DNA of 64,000 bases, from the NCBI GenBank assembly GCA_947499505.1, contig CANMOQ010000001.1, positions 788,037 through 852,036 of the forward strand, written 5' to 3'. Origin of the DNA: an uncultured Erythrobacter sp. (lineage in GTDB: Bacteria > Pseudomonadota > Alphaproteobacteria > Sphingomonadales > Sphingomonadaceae). Shown here in pieces: positions 17,151 to 26,788 of the stretch (position 1 is the first letter of the stretch; the number at the start of each line of letters is the position of its first letter). Position numbers and translations under genes: made by a program. The notes below the pieces were generated by a model, which saw nothing but the letters and a program-made list of their open reading frames with translations, had not been told where the DNA came from and did no database searches.

Positions 17151-17696
17151 TTAAACTGTAACTTCGCGCCATTCACCAGGCACCAGACCATCCACGGACC
17201 ATTCACCAACACTCCAGCGCACCAGTCGCAATGTGGGCAGGCCCACGGCGGCAGTCATGCGCCGGACCTGACGGTTTTTGCCCTCCGATATGCTGAGGGA
17301 AATCCAGCTGTCGGGCACATTCTTGCGGAAGCGGATAGGCGGATCACGTTCCCACAGATTGGGCGGATCAATCCGCGTTGCCTTGACGGGCTTTGTCATC
17401 CCATCTTTCAGCTTCACACCGCGTCTTAGCGCCTCCAGTGCTTGTGGATCCGGCTCACCTTCGACCTGCGCAAAATAGGTTTTTTCGGTTTTGTAGCGCG
17501 GCTCCGCTATGCGCGCCTGCAAACGCCCATCATCTGTGAGCAGCAACAGCCCTTCGCTATCCTTGTCCAAGCGCCCAGCAGGATAGACCGCCGGCACATC
17601 GACCAGATGCGCCAGGGTGTCCTGAACACCCTCCTTGCCGCCGCTAAATTGCGACAGAACACCAAAGGGTTTGTTCAGCAGGATTAGCCGAGCGAT
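17151..17696 (-). CDS. RluE-like 23S rRNA pseudouridine synthase with apparent ATC start codon
   Basis: A 181-residue pseudouridine synthase of the RsuA/RluB/E/F branch. Motifs are AGRLDKDSEGLLLLTDDG with the catalytic Asp, KTYFAQVEG, and GKNRQVRRMTAAVGLPTLRLVR. Family members begin about 34 residues before the only in-frame GTG (17597). That missing stretch is encoded (ARLILLNKPFGVLSQF), but no ATG, GTG or TTG precedes it after the upstream stop. An ATC at 17694-17696 stands exactly where Met is expected, 8 bases after a strong AGGAGG (17705-17710) that overlaps the acyl-CoA synthetase stop. I therefore start it at ATC; the short GTG form would lack the N-terminal strand. Confidence 0.8.
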   Translation of the reverse strand: MARLILLNKPFGVLSQFSGGKEGVQDTLAHLVDVPAVYPAGRLDKDSEGLLLLTDDGRLQARIAEPRYKTEKTYFAQVEGEPDPQALEALRRGVKLKDGMTKPVKATRIDPPNLWERDPPIRFRKNVPDSWISLSISEGKNRQVRRMTAAVGLPTLRLVRWSVGEWSVDGLVPGEWREVTV

Positions 17697-17708
17697 TGCC
17701 CCGGCCTC

Positions 17709-19310
17709 CTAAGCGTCTTCGAGCTTATAATCGCTGAAGCGGTCGCGCAGGTCCTTCTTGGAAATCTTGCCTGTTGCGGTGTGCGGAATATCATCCACAA
17801 ATTCGACCGCATCTGGCATCCACCATTTCGCGATCAGCGGCTTGAGATGCTCCAGGACATCGTCGCTCGACAGATTGGCTCCCTCGTTCTTGACCACGAA
17901 CAGCACGGGGCGCTCATCCCATTTCGGGTGATACATGCCGATGCAGGCTGCCTCGGCAATGTCGGGATGGCCCACAGCTGCGTTCTCCAGCTCAACCGAG
18001 CTGATCCATTCACCGCCGGATTTGATCACATCCTTGGTGCGGTCGGTCAGTTGCAATGTGCCGTCGGGATGGATGATGCCGACATCGCCCGTGTCGAACC
18101 AGCCATCCTCATTGACCGCATCAGTCTCTGCCTTGAGATAGCGTTTGATAATCCAAGGCCCGCGAATTTGCAGCGCGCCAGAGGCAACGCCGTCACGCGG
18201 TAGCTCCGTTGTATTGTCGTCGAGATCCACAATGCGCAGCTCAACGCCAAAGATCGGTCGGCCTTGCATCGCCGTCTTATCGACCTTTTGCTCGAAAGTT
18301 AGCTCATCCCAATCATGGGTTGGCCCGCCAACGGTTCCGATTGGGGAGGTTTCGGTCATGCCCCAGGCGTGCTGCACCCGCGTGCCGTTTTTCATCAGGC
18401 GTTCGATCATGAAGCGCGGACAGGCTGAGCCGCCAATCGTCGCAGCCTTCAGCGGCGGCAGGTCGAGGCCCTCCTTGTCGCAATATTGGAAATGGGCGAG
18501 CCAGACGGTCGGTACTCCGGCGCTGTCTGTCACCTTTTCACGGATCATCAGCTCATGCAAAACCGCCGGATCATTGACTGCGGAGAAGACAAACTTGATC
18601 CCCGCCATTGCCCCGGCATAGGGCAAGCCCCAGCTGGCCGCGTGGAACATCGGCACCACAGGTAGCATCACAGAGGCGCTGCTGAAATTGAATGTCGACG
18701 GCTGCAATCCGGCAACCGCGTGGAGTACAGTGGAGCGGTGCTCATATTGCACGCCCTTGGGATTGCCGGTTGTGCCCGATGTATAGCAGATCATGCAGGG
18801 GTCGGTTTCTTCGCCCGTTTCCCATTCATAATTGCCATCATGCGCGCCAATCCAGTCTTCGAACGCCGGATTGTGCTCGCCGGAATCGTAGCAAATATAG
18901 TGTTCTACGCTCGTCCATTTATCTTTCATCTTGTCGACGATGGGTTGGAAGGCTGCGTCGTAACAAAGCACCTTATCCTCGGCGTGATTGACGATATATT
19001 CGAGCTGATCATCAAATAGGCGCGGGTTCACTGTGTGTAGAACACCGCCCATACCGGCGACCCCGTACCAACTGACCAAGTGGCGCGAATGGTTCATCGC
19101 GAGGCTGGCAACCTTATCGCCCTTTTTCAGGCCGAGCGCTTTCAATGCCTGCGCCATCTTCAAGGCGTCGCAGCGGATACCGGCCCAATCGGTGCGCGTC
19201 TCGCTGCCATCGGCCCAGCGCGTTACAATCTCGCGCCCACCGTTTTCGCGGGCCGCGTGATCAATCACATGCGTAATCCGCATCGTCCAGTCTTGCATCG
19301 CTCCGAGCAT
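17709..19310 (-). CDS. Long-chain fatty-acid--CoA ligase
   Basis: A 533-residue ANL-family acyl-CoA synthetase. The P-loop [53 protein letters not shown] and [12 protein letters not shown] (catalytic Lys) are all present. It activates medium or long fatty acids for beta-oxidation or lipid synthesis. The ATG at 19310 (MLGAMQDW...) matches the usual family N-terminus; an ATG 9 bases upstream is possible, and GGGAG lies ahead of both. The stop is embedded in the ribosome site of the pseudouridine synthase gene. Confidence 0.92.
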   Translation of the reverse strand: MLGAMQDWTMRITHVIDHAARENGGREIVTRWADGSETRTDWAGIRCDALKMAQALKALGLKKGDKVASLAMNHSRHLVSWYGVAGMGGVLHTVNPRLFDDQLEYIVNHAEDKVLCYDAAFQPIVDKMKDKWTSVEHYICYDSGEHNPAFEDWIGAHDGNYEWETGEETDPCMICYTSGTTGNPKGVQYEHRSTVLHAVAGLQPSTFNFSSASVMLPVVPMFHAASWGLPYAGAMAGIKFVFSAVNDPAVLHELMIREKVTDSAGVPTVWLAHFQYCDKEGLDLPPLKAATIGGSACPRFMIERLMKNGTRVQHAWGMTETSPIGTVGGPTHDWDELTFEQKVDKTAMQGRPIFGVELRIVDLDDNTTELPRDGVASGALQIRGPWIIKRYLKAETDAVNEDGWFDTGDVGIIHPDGTLQLTDRTKDVIKSGGEWISSVELENAAVGHPDIAEAACIGMYHPKWDERPVLFVVKNEGANLSSDDVLEHLKPLIAKWWMPDAVEFVDDIPHTATGKISKKDLRDRFSDYKLEDA

Positions 19311-19389
19311 TGAATTCATTCTCCCAAATTCGTTGTTTGCCGTTCATGGCTTTGCTCATAGAGACTAGCGATCAGTCCGGGGTGCGCAA

Positions 19390-19749
19390 GTGATAGAGAC
19401 CTTCACACAGTTAAAATTATGGCTGGTTGAAAACACCAGTCTCGCGAAAGATGCGCTGCATATTTATGTGGCGCTTGGCGTCTATCTTGGCTCGTGCCTG
19501 CTGCTGAAATGGAAAGCATCGAGCTGGAAGCCTTGGGCGCTGGTGCTGGCGATCACTTTGCTGGGTGAGCTGTGGGATGCGCAGACTAGTCAGTCGAACG
19601 GACATGAGCTCGTTCCAGAGGCTCATTGGAAAGACATTTGGAACACCATGATAGTGCCAACGATCGTGCTGATCATGGCGCGTTTCACGTCTGTGTTTGA
19701 ACGGCCGTCGAAGGCAGCCGCAACAGAAGATGAGGACCTAAGCCACTAG
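19390..19749 (+). CDS. Small membrane protein of unknown function
   Basis: A 119-residue protein with about three hydrophobic segments (HIYVALGVYLGSCLLL, WALVLAITLLGELWDAQ, MIVPTIVLIMARF). The acidic GELWDAQ and the late WNTM pattern recall VanZ-like small membrane proteins, but I cannot name a family. The start is GTG at 19390; the gene has its own orientation between two reverse-strand blocks and its end overlaps the dnaE stop region by 12 bases (convergent). Confidence 0.6.
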   Translation: MIETFTQLKLWLVENTSLAKDALHIYVALGVYLGSCLLLKWKASSWKPWALVLAITLLGELWDAQTSQSNGHELVPEAHWKDIWNTMIVPTIVLIMARFTSVFERPSKAAATEDEDLSH

Positions 19750-22700
19750 CTTTAGGTTCACGCGGCCCCGCAGCGGTTGGACCTCAACGTTCTCTATCCC
19801 CTCGATGTCGGCGACACGATCGGCCAAATCACCGTCGAGAATGAAGCTGCGTCCAAGCCGCATATGCGCCTCTTGTCCGTCAGCCAGGATAAGCCGCACG
19901 AGCACCTCGCCGGGGGCCTCTTCGCCTGTGGTGAGCGACAGTTTTAACTCGCTCAATGCCTCGGACCGAGTCACATCGGCGCGCATTATCATTGGAGTGC
20001 GCCCGCTCACACTGGCCAGGGGCTTCGCGCCGCGCACCGTCAGCCGGGGCGGCTCACCAGGGTTGGGCGAATCGAGCTCAACGGACAGCAGCAAACACGC
20101 CCCCTCTGCGGCCCATTTTTCGAACTCGGGCACCAGCGCTTCTTCGAAACAAGCGGCCGAGAATTGCCCGCTAGAATCGGAAAAGTCCGCGCGCACAAAC
20201 TCGCCGCCGCGTTTCGTCCGGGCCTTGTTCATGCCCTCTACCATGGCCGCGATTACGGCGGTTCCGCGCCCACCGGGAGGAGCGCCGGCCTCCATCAAGC
20301 TCTGATAGGTTCGCGCGCCATTGGCCGAGGCGACTTCGCGGTATTGTTGAACGGGATGAGCAGCAAAGTAGAACCCAAAATTCTCGCGCTCTTTCGCCAT
20401 TTGCTCCGTCCGGGACCATTCCTCGGTCACTTTCAGCCGCAGCTCCTCTTGCGGGGCATTCTCTCCGCCAAACAGCGCAGCTTGCCCGCTAGAGCGCTCG
20501 CGCTCTGCTGCATCTGCAATCGCCAGCAGCATGTCGGCATTGGCAAATATCGCGGCGCGGTTGGGCTCCAATCCATCGAGCGCCCCTGCCCCGACCAGAC
20601 CTTCCAGCTGGCGGCGGTTCATGCTGCCCTGAGGCAGACGGTCGAACAGGTCTTGCAGGCTTTCAAACGGGCCGCTTGCCTGACGCTCCGCGACGATGGC
20701 ATCCATCGCCTTCTCACCGACATTGCGGATCCCGGCTAGAGCATAGCGCACGCCGTAGCCATTGTCGGTCTGCTCAACGGTAAAGCGCGCCTCGGAATGG
20801 TTGATGTCCGGCGGAAGAACCGTGATCCCGCCCTCATCGCCTGTGGGATAGCGGCGCGCATCATCGACAAAGATTGAGAGCTTCTCGGATTGATGCAGGT
20901 CGAAACACATCGAGGCGGCGTAGAATTCCTCTGGGTAATGCGCTTTCAGCCAAGCGGTTTGATAGGCGAGCAGTGCATAGGCCGCCGCGTGCGATTTGTT
21001 GAAGCCATAGCCTGCGAACTTGTCGATCAAGTCGAACAATTCATTAGCTTGCTTCGCTTCAATGCCGCTCTCAGTTTTACAGCCTTCGACAAAGCGGCCG
21101 CGCTGGACGTCCATCTCCGCCTGGACCTTCTTACCCATCGCCCGGCGCAGCAAGTCCGCATCGCCCAGCGAGTATCCGGCCAAGATCTGGGCGGCCTGCA
21201 TCACCTGTTCTTGATAGACGAAGATGCCATAGGTTTCGGAGAGAATGCCTTCGAGCTTCTCGTGCGGATACTCAATCGCAACCTCGCCAGCCTTGCGCTG
21301 ACCAAACAGCGGGATGTTGTCCATCGGGCCGGGACGATAGAGTGAGACGAGCGCAATAATATCGCCAAAATTGCTCGGTTTCACCGCCTTCAGAGTGCGC
21401 CGCATGCCTTCAGATTCCAGCTGGAACACACCAACCGTGTTACCATCCTGCATAAGGTCATAGACCGCCGCGTCATCCAGCGGCAGCTCGCCCAGATCGA
21501 TGGTAATCCCGCGCAGCTCCAAAAGATCGACCGCTTTACGCAGCACCGACAGAGTCTTAAGCCCAAGAAAGTCGAATTTGACGAGACCGGAGCTTTCGAC
21601 ATGCTTCATGTCGAACTGCGTCACCGGCATGTCAGAGCGCGGATCTCGGTATAGCGGCACCAGCTGCGCCAGCGGCCGATCGCCGATCACAACGCCGGCG
21701 GCGTGGGTCGAGGAATTGCGGGGCAGCCCCTCCAGCTGCATCGCCAAATCAACGAGGCGTTTCACCTCATTGTCATTGGTGTATTCCGCCTTGAAATCCG
21801 CCGCTCCATTGAGCGCGCGCGGCAGTGTCCAAGGATCGGTCGGATGGTTCGGCACCATCTTGCAAAGCCGGTCCACCTGGCCATAGCTCATCTGCAAGAT
21901 CCGTCCGCAATCGCGCAGAACGGCGCGGGCTTTCAGCTTACCGAAAGTGATGATCTGAGCGACGTGATCATCACCATACTTCTGCTGAACATAGCGGATC
22001 ACCTCGCCCCGTCGGGTTTCGCAGAAGTCGATATCGAAGTCCGGCATGGACACGCGTTCTGGGTTGAGGAAGCGCTCAAACAGTAGGCCCAGCTGGATCG
22101 GATCAAGGTCGGTAATGGTCAACGCCCAGGCGACAATTGACCCTGCGCCCGAACCCCGGCCCGGCCCCACCGGAATGCCATTGTCTTTGGCCCATTTGAT
22201 GAAGTCGGCAACGATCAGGAAGTAGCCGGGAAAGCCCATCTTGACGATGATGTCGATTTCGTAATCGAGGCGGTCGAAATAGACCTTCCGCTCCTCTTCA
22301 GACATCTCGCCATAAGGTTCCAGGCGCGCTTCGAGGCCAGCCTTGGATTCCTCCGCCAGCATTGTTGCCTCGCCCTCCAGATCGCCAGCGAGGCTGGGGA
22401 GGATCGGATCGCGATATGGCGGGGCGAAGGCGCAGCGCTGAGCCACCACCAGCGTGTTCGCCATCGCCTCTGGAATGTCGGCAAACAGCTCTTCCATCAT
22501 CGGCGCTGATTTTACAAAGGCTTGCGGGTTGGAGGTCGGGCGATCCTCATTTTCGATATAGGTCGAATTGGCGATGCACAGCATAGCGTCATGCGCCTTG
22601 TGCATATGCGGATCGGCAAAGTTGGATGGGTTTGTCGCAACCAGCGGCAGATCGCGCACATAGGCGAGCTCAATCAGAGCATCCTCCGCCTTCGACGCCG

Positions 22701-23241
22701 CATCATCACCATTGCGCGCGAGCTCCACATAAAGCCGCTGCGGGAAGAAACGCTGCAAATTGTCGCATAGCGAATGCGCTGCCTCTGTCTGCTCTTCTGC
22801 CAGTAACCGGGTGAGCGCTCCCTCGCCTGCTCCGGTCAGCGCGATCAGGCCATCGGTCCGGCCTTCCAGCTCCGCCATATTGACATGCGGGTCCAGTTCC
22901 AGCGGGCGATCAAGATGCGCCTTCGAGACGAGGTAGCACAGATTGTCATACCCAGCCTCGTCCTGAGCAAACAGCGGCAGGTAATCGACAATAGTGTGCT
23001 CGCGCTCATCATTGCTCGGCCGTGCGACGCCTAGCAATGTCCCAATGATCGGCTGCACACCCTCGGCCTTACACGCAGAGGCGAACATCACCGCGCCGTA
23101 GAGGCCATTGCGGTCGCAAATGGCGATGGCGGGAAAGCCGCGTTCTTTGGCCAGTTTCGCAATCCCCTTGGGATCAATCGCCCCCTCCAGCATGGAGTAG
23201 GACGATAGAACGCGAAGCGGGATAAACGGAGCAAATGCCAT
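19738..23241 (-). CDS. dnaE: DNA polymerase III alpha subunit
   Basis: A 1167-residue replicative polymerase. It has a PHP domain at the start, then the polymerase palm with GPGRGSGAGS and PDFDIDF (near residue 400, catalytic aspartates), fingers with GFNKSHAAAYALLAYQTAWLK, and a C-terminal OB-fold region. In the PHP motif the place of the usual metal-binding His reads RVLSSYSMLEG, so this PHP site is likely inactive, as in many DnaE1 proteins. The ATG at 23241 (MAFAPFIPLRV) was preferred over an upstream one. Convergent with the small membrane protein gene. Confidence 0.96.
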   Translation of the reverse strand: MAFAPFIPLRVLSSYSMLEGAIDPKGIAKLAKERGFPAIAICDRNGLYGAVMFASACKAEGVQPIIGTLLGVARPSNDEREHTIVDYLPLFAQDEAGYDNLCYLVSKAHLDRPLELDPHVNMAELEGRTDGLIALTGAGEGALTRLLAEEQTEAAHSLCDNLQRFFPQRLYVELARNGDDAASKAEDALIELAYVRDLPLVATNPSNFADPHMHKAHDAMLCIANSTYIENEDRPTSNPQAFVKSAPMMEELFADIPEAMANTLVVAQRCAFAPPYRDPILPSLAGDLEGEATMLAEESKAGLEARLEPYGEMSEEERKVYFDRLDYEIDIIVKMGFPGYFLIVADFIKWAKDNGIPVGPGRGSGAGSIVAWALTITDLDPIQLGLLFERFLNPERVSMPDFDIDFCETRRGEVIRYVQQKYGDDHVAQIITFGKLKARAVLRDCGRILQMSYGQVDRLCKMVPNHPTDPWTLPRALNGAADFKAEYTNDNEVKRLVDLAMQLEGLPRNSSTHAAGVVIGDRPLAQLVPLYRDPRSDMPVTQFDMKHVESSGLVKFDFLGLKTLSVLRKAVDLLELRGITIDLGELPLDDAAVYDLMQDGNTVGVFQLESEGMRRTLKAVKPSNFGDIIALVSLYRPGPMDNIPLFGQRKAGEVAIEYPHEKLEGILSETYGIFVYQEQVMQAAQILAGYSLGDADLLRRAMGKKVQAEMDVQRGRFVEGCKTESGIEAKQANELFDLIDKFAGYGFNKSHAAAYALLAYQTAWLKAHYPEEFYAASMCFDLHQSEKLSIFVDDARRYPTGDEGGITVLPPDINHSEARFTVEQTDNGYGVRYALAGIRNVGEKAMDAIVAERQASGPFESLQDLFDRLPQGSMNRRQLEGLVGAGALDGLEPNRAAIFANADMLLAIADAAERERSSGQAALFGGENAPQEELRLKVTEEWSRTEQMAKERENFGFYFAAHPVQQYREVASANGARTYQSLMEAGAPPGGRGTAVIAAMVEGMNKARTKRGGEFVRADFSDSSGQFSAACFEEALVPEFEKWAAEGACLLLSVELDSPNPGEPPRLTVRGAKPLASVSGRTPMIMRADVTRSEALSELKLSLTTGEEAPGEVLVRLILADGQEAHMRLGRSFILDGDLADRVADIEGIENVEVQPLRGRVNLKLVA

Positions 23242-23341
23242 GGTCACTACGCTACGATGCTGGGCGGCGCATTCAAGTGACAAAGACCGCCCGCTTGGGG
23301 AAAAGCTGGGGGCAAGCTAATATCAAGCGCAGGAGGTGAAA

Positions 23342-23632
23342 ATGAGCGACAAAATCGAGATCGAAAACCTCAACACTCCTGGACGCACTTCGCGCGTCAA
23401 TGCAGCGAAGTATAAGGATATGCGCAATGCGTTTGAGCAAGCGCTGCCGAGATCATCTCCGGGCCTGAACCAGGACGAAACCCGAGCGGCCGTCAAACCG
23501 CACTTGAGCGACGAACTCTTCCCCCAGGGCAAAACCTGCGGTTGGTGGGCCAAGACCGTGCAGCTTGATCTGGAGGCCAAGGGCCTACTGGTTCGCGAAC
23601 AGACCAAGCCGCTGCGCTGGCACTGGAAATAG
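23342..23632 (+). CDS. Small conserved protein, possibly DUF6958 family
   Basis: A 96-residue soluble protein rich in charged residues: IENLNTPGRTSRVNAAKY, then ALPRSSPGLNQDE, FPQGKTCGWWAKTVQLDLEAKGLL and LRWHWK at the end. The GWW..TVQLDLEAKG..R segment resembles a winged helix, suggesting nucleic acid or protein contact, but this is a guess. The ATG at 23342 follows a perfect AGGAGGTG. It is isolated, between dnaE and the gpx operon, both on the reverse strand. The DUF6958 label is from memory. Confidence 0.7.
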   Translation: MSDKIEIENLNTPGRTSRVNAAKYKDMRNAFEQALPRSSPGLNQDETRAAVKPHLSDELFPQGKTCGWWAKTVQLDLEAKGLLVREQTKPLRWHWK

Positions 23633-23638
23633 GTCGCT

Positions 23639-24118
23639 TTACAGCAGCTTTTCGATGTCTTTCGCGATGGACTCTGGCTTGTCTGCAGAGCCATAACGCT
23701 TAACGACATTGCCCTCTCGGTCGATCAGGAATTTGGTAAAGTTCCACTTGATCGCGGTCGTGCCCATCACCCCGCGTGCCTCTTTCTTCATCCAGTCGAA
23801 CAGCGGCGATGCTTCAGAGCCGTTGACATCGACCTTCTCCATTAGCGGGAAGGTCACGCCAAAGTTGAGTTTGCAAAACTCCTGAATTTCCTCGGCATTG
23901 CCGGGTTCCTGCGCGCCAAACTGGTTGCAGGGAAAGCCAAGCACTTCAAAGCCTCGGTCTTTGTATTTTTGAAAAACCGCCTCCAGCCCATCATATTGCG
24001 GGGTAAAGCCGCATTTGCTGGCGGTGTTGACCACGAGCAGGACCTGTCCTTTCTTATCGGCAAGGTCCAATTCCTCGCCGCGATTAGTGGTCACTTTAAA
24101 ATCAGCGATAGTGGTCAT
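23639..24118 (-). CDS. Glutathione peroxidase
   Basis: A 159-residue thioredoxin-fold peroxidase that reduces hydroperoxides. The active-site block reads NTASKCGFTPQYDGLE with Cys rather than selenocysteine, followed by GFPCNQFGAQEPG and the late KWNFTKFLIDREG (tetrad Gln/Trp/Asn residues present). It may accept thioredoxin rather than glutathione, as most bacterial Cys-type members do. The ATG at 24118 lies 2 bases after the stop of the frameshifted gene, so it depends on that operon's transcription. Confidence 0.93.
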   Translation of the reverse strand: MTTIADFKVTTNRGEELDLADKKGQVLLVVNTASKCGFTPQYDGLEAVFQKYKDRGFEVLGFPCNQFGAQEPGNAEEIQEFCKLNFGVTFPLMEKVDVNGSEASPLFDWMKKEARGVMGTTAIKWNFTKFLIDREGNVVKRYGSADKPESIAKDIEKLL

Positions 24119-24120
24119 GT

Positions 24121-24665
24121 CTAGTTCGGTTCCCTTCGCCGATATGTGTAGTCGAAAAATGAATGCCATGAAACTCCGTGGTTCGTCGAGGCTTCCCCAA
24201 GCTGACGGACGCTTCCGTCCTCACTAGGAGTGAATGTCATGCGCACCAGGCGGTGCGGAGCACCCATCATCGGCCAATTGCCGGTTAGAACCATTGAATT
24301 CCTAGAAAAGCCACCGGCAAACTCAATTCTTAGTGATGATGAGCCCACCCAAGTCTGATGCCATTGGCCTGTTCGCGGATCAAAGCTATTGAGGCTACTC
24401 CCGGTCCGCCCGTCCAATGGCATCCAGTTTTCTCTGACAGCGCACCCGCTATGGATGCGCTCGACCTTACTGTGTCCCACAAGTTCGTCTGAACCACTGG
24501 GGAAAACATCCCACTCACCGAGCCAGAAATCGACTGGGCTTGCTGGTTACTCGCACAAACCGGGGGTGGTTTGGGCAGAGAGACCTCCATTGGCGGAGCG
24601 ACTTCGTAGTTTTCCGGTGCACTCTGAACCGAAGCCAATACCATCGCGGATAGAAAAATACTCAT
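24121..24665 (-). pseudogene. Frameshifted secreted DUF1579-like protein gene
   Basis: Two reading frames join into one recognisable protein. The start at 24665 gives a signal peptide (IFLSAMVLASVQSA) and reads on to CASNQQAQS; near 24533 the sense continues in another frame as DFWLGEWDVFPSG, then SKVERIHSGCAVRENWMPLDG, WVGSSSLRIEF and GSVRQLGEAS up to the stop at 24121. Relatives read ...QFDFWLGEWDV, so one missing T in CAG-T-CGA would explain it. If repaired the product is about 181 residues. It is either a real inactivation or a sequencing error; the rest of both frames looks intact. It lies between lolD and gpx. Confidence 0.75.
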
Positions 24666-24677
24666 AACGCACTTCCC

Positions 24678-25364
24678 TTATTCCAGCACCCCGTCATGCA
24701 ACCTCACCACACGGTCCATCCGGGCGGCCAAGCGTTCGTTGTGTGTCGCGACCAGGGCCGCGCTGCCTTCGCCGCGCACCAGCTCTAGGAATTGACCCAA
24801 TACACGGTCAGAGGTGGTCTCGTCCAAATTTCCGGTGGGTTCGTCCGCCAGCACCAAGGTCGGTTGGTTGGCCAGCGCCCGGGCAACCGCGACGCGTTGC
24901 TGCTCCCCGCCGGAAAGTTGGCTGGGCCGGTGGGTAAGACGATGCTCAAGGCCGAGTGAGCTTAGCAGCCTATCGGCGCGCTCTTCAGCCGCCCGGCGTT
25001 CCCGACCAGAGATCATCTGCGGCATCACGACATTCTCGCGCGCGTCAAAATCGGGCAGCAAGTGGTGGAATTGATAGACAAACCCAAGGTGATCACGCCG
25101 CAAAGCTGTGCGCTTATCCGCTGGCAATTTGCTCGCCTCGGTCCCCGCAATCGCGATTGAGCCCTCGAAACCACCTTCAAGCAGGCCAACGGCCTGCAGC
25201 ATGGTCGATTTGCCGGACCCCGATGGGCCAAGCAGAGCCACGATCTCACCCGGCATAATGTCGAGATCGACGCCGCGCAGAACCTCAATAGTTTGCTCGC
25301 CCTGTATGAAGCTGCGTTTCAGCCCCTTAAGCGAGGCAATCGGTGTTGTGCCGGAGTTACTCAT
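24678..25364 (-). CDS. lolD: Lipoprotein-releasing ABC transporter ATP-binding protein
   Basis: A 228-residue ABC ATPase. Walker A is GPSGSGKST (46-54), the Q-loop is [18 protein letters not shown] (typical of LolD), the signature [15 protein letters not shown], and Walker B is [13 protein letters not shown]. It powers transfer of lipoproteins from the inner membrane to LolA. The ATG at 25364 lies within the last codons of the permease gene (8-base overlap). Confidence 0.94.
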   Translation of the reverse strand: MSNSGTTPIASLKGLKRSFIQGEQTIEVLRGVDLDIMPGEIVALLGPSGSGKSTMLQAVGLLEGGFEGSIAIAGTEASKLPADKRTALRRDHLGFVYQFHHLLPDFDARENVVMPQMISGRERRAAEERADRLLSSLGLEHRLTHRPSQLSGGEQQRVAVARALANQPTLVLADEPTGNLDETTSDRVLGQFLELVRGEGSAALVATHNERLAARMDRVVRLHDGVLE

Positions 25365-26619
25365 AGCGCAGCACCTGTACCGGATCGGTGCTGGAGGCCT
25401 TAAGCGCGGGATACAGCGTCGCGAGGAAACTCAGGATCAATGCCAAGGCAACAATACCAGCGACTTCCCATGGGTCCGTGCGCGATGGCAGGGTGGAGAG
25501 GAAACGCACCTCTGGGTCCCAGATCTGCTGGCCGGTGGACCATGCGATGAAGGTCACAATGGGCCCGCGGAAATAGAGGATGATAAAGCCTAGAACCAAT
25601 CCAGCGGCGGTCCCGATCACACCAACAGTGGAGCCAGTGGTGACGAATATCTTCAGCAAACTGCGCCGGGTCGCGCCCATTGTACGCATGATCGCGATGT
25701 CGCGCGTTTTCGCGCGGACCAGCATCACCAGGCTCGAAAGGATATTAAAAGCGGCCACCAGAACCATGAAGCTAAGCGCAAAGAACATCGCAACGCGTTC
25801 AACTTGCAAGGCCTCGAACAGGGCGGAATTGATCGTCTGCCAGTCCGATACGACCGCTCGCCCAGCTAGCTTTTCCTGCACCGGAGCAAGGATGGAGCCG
25901 ACCTTGTCTGGGTCCTCCACCGTCACCTCGATCATCCCGATTTTATCGCCCATCAGCAGCAATTGCTGAGCATTGGCGATTGGCATGATCACAAAGGTCT
26001 CATCGTAGTCGTAAATGCCCGCCTCAAAGATCGTGACGACCTCGTAATCGACTTGCCGAATTGAGGTGCCAAACGGCGTCGTTCGTCCCTGCGGATTGAT
26101 AATGGTCAAGCTGTCTCCGACCCGCGCACCGATATTCTGCGCAAGGCGAGAGCCGATGGCGATCCGGCGCTCACCGGGGATCAAGTCCCTGATGTCGCCT
26201 TGAACAACCGTTTCCGCCAGCCCCTCAATATCCTCGGCCGTGTTGCCGCGCACGAAGATCAGGTTCACTCGGCCATTCAAGGAGGCCATCAGCGGCTTCT
26301 CAATCAGCGGAGAGGCATCGACCACGCCCGGTGTCGCGCGCACATCCTCCAGCACGCTTTGCCAATCCCCCAGATCATCATTGTAAGCCTGAACAATCGC
26401 GTGGCCATTCAGGCCCGTGATCTTGTCGAGCAATTCTGCGCGAAACCCGTTCATCACGCTCATCACGACGACCAGCATCGCTACGCTGAGCATGACCACG
26501 CCGACGGATATGCCCGCGACGAGCGCAATGAAGGCCTCCCCCTTGCCCGGCAAGAGGTAGCGTTTGGCGATCATCCATTCAAAAGGCGTTAGAAACAAAG
26601 TGATTAAAGCTCTGATCAA
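25357..26619 (-). CDS. Lipoprotein-releasing ABC transporter permease, LolC/LolE family
   Basis: A roughly 420-residue permease with one N-terminal membrane helix ([23 protein letters not shown]), a large periplasmic domain starting [20 protein letters not shown], and three C-terminal helices with the FtsX-like [18 protein letters not shown]. It exports outer-membrane lipoproteins with LolD, and a single LolF-like permease as here is usual in alphaproteobacteria. The start is unsure: a TTG at 26619 (giving [15 protein letters not shown]) fits relatives best; another TTG at 26664 would add 15 residues. No ATG precedes the first helix at the right place. Confidence 0.9.
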   Translation of the reverse strand: MIRALITLFLTPFEWMIAKRYLLPGKGEAFIALVAGISVGVVMLSVAMLVVVMSVMNGFRAELLDKITGLNGHAIVQAYNDDLGDWQSVLEDVRATPGVVDASPLIEKPLMASLNGRVNLIFVRGNTAEDIEGLAETVVQGDIRDLIPGERRIAIGSRLAQNIGARVGDSLTIINPQGRTTPFGTSIRQVDYEVVTIFEAGIYDYDETFVIMPIANAQQLLLMGDKIGMIEVTVEDPDKVGSILAPVQEKLAGRAVVSDWQTINSALFEALQVERVAMFFALSFMVLVAAFNILSSLVMLVRAKTRDIAIMRTMGATRRSLLKIFVTTGSTVGVIGTAAGLVLGFIILYFRGPIVTFIAWSTGQQIWDPEVRFLSTLPSRTDPWEVAGIVALALILSFLATLYPALKASSTDPVQVLRYE

Positions 26620-26699
26620 TTGAGGCTTAACCAAGCCTGTAAGCGCGCTGCGGCGGCGGCGCAATGTATGGCGGCCACGCGCTTGTGTGAAAAAGGCCG

Positions 26700-26728
26700 T
26701 TGAACGCGCCGCCTTATCGCTTGTAATT
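26700..26728 (+). promoter_or_regulatory. Possible purF promoter
   Basis: TTGAAC, a 17-base spacer, then GTAATT lie about 60 bases ahead of the purF ATG. The -10 match is weak; this is a guess from spacing and position in the divergent gap between the Lol permease gene and purF. Confidence 0.25.
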
Positions 26729-26788
26729 GAGCTGTAACATCGTCATTGAGGCCCCCATCCAGCAGCGGCGCTTTAGGCAGGATCAGCG

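Noticed and set aside
23336-23341. GTG at 23336 as start of the small DUF6958-like gene
   Set aside because: It overlaps the ribosome site itself; ATG at 23342 with ideal spacing is better.
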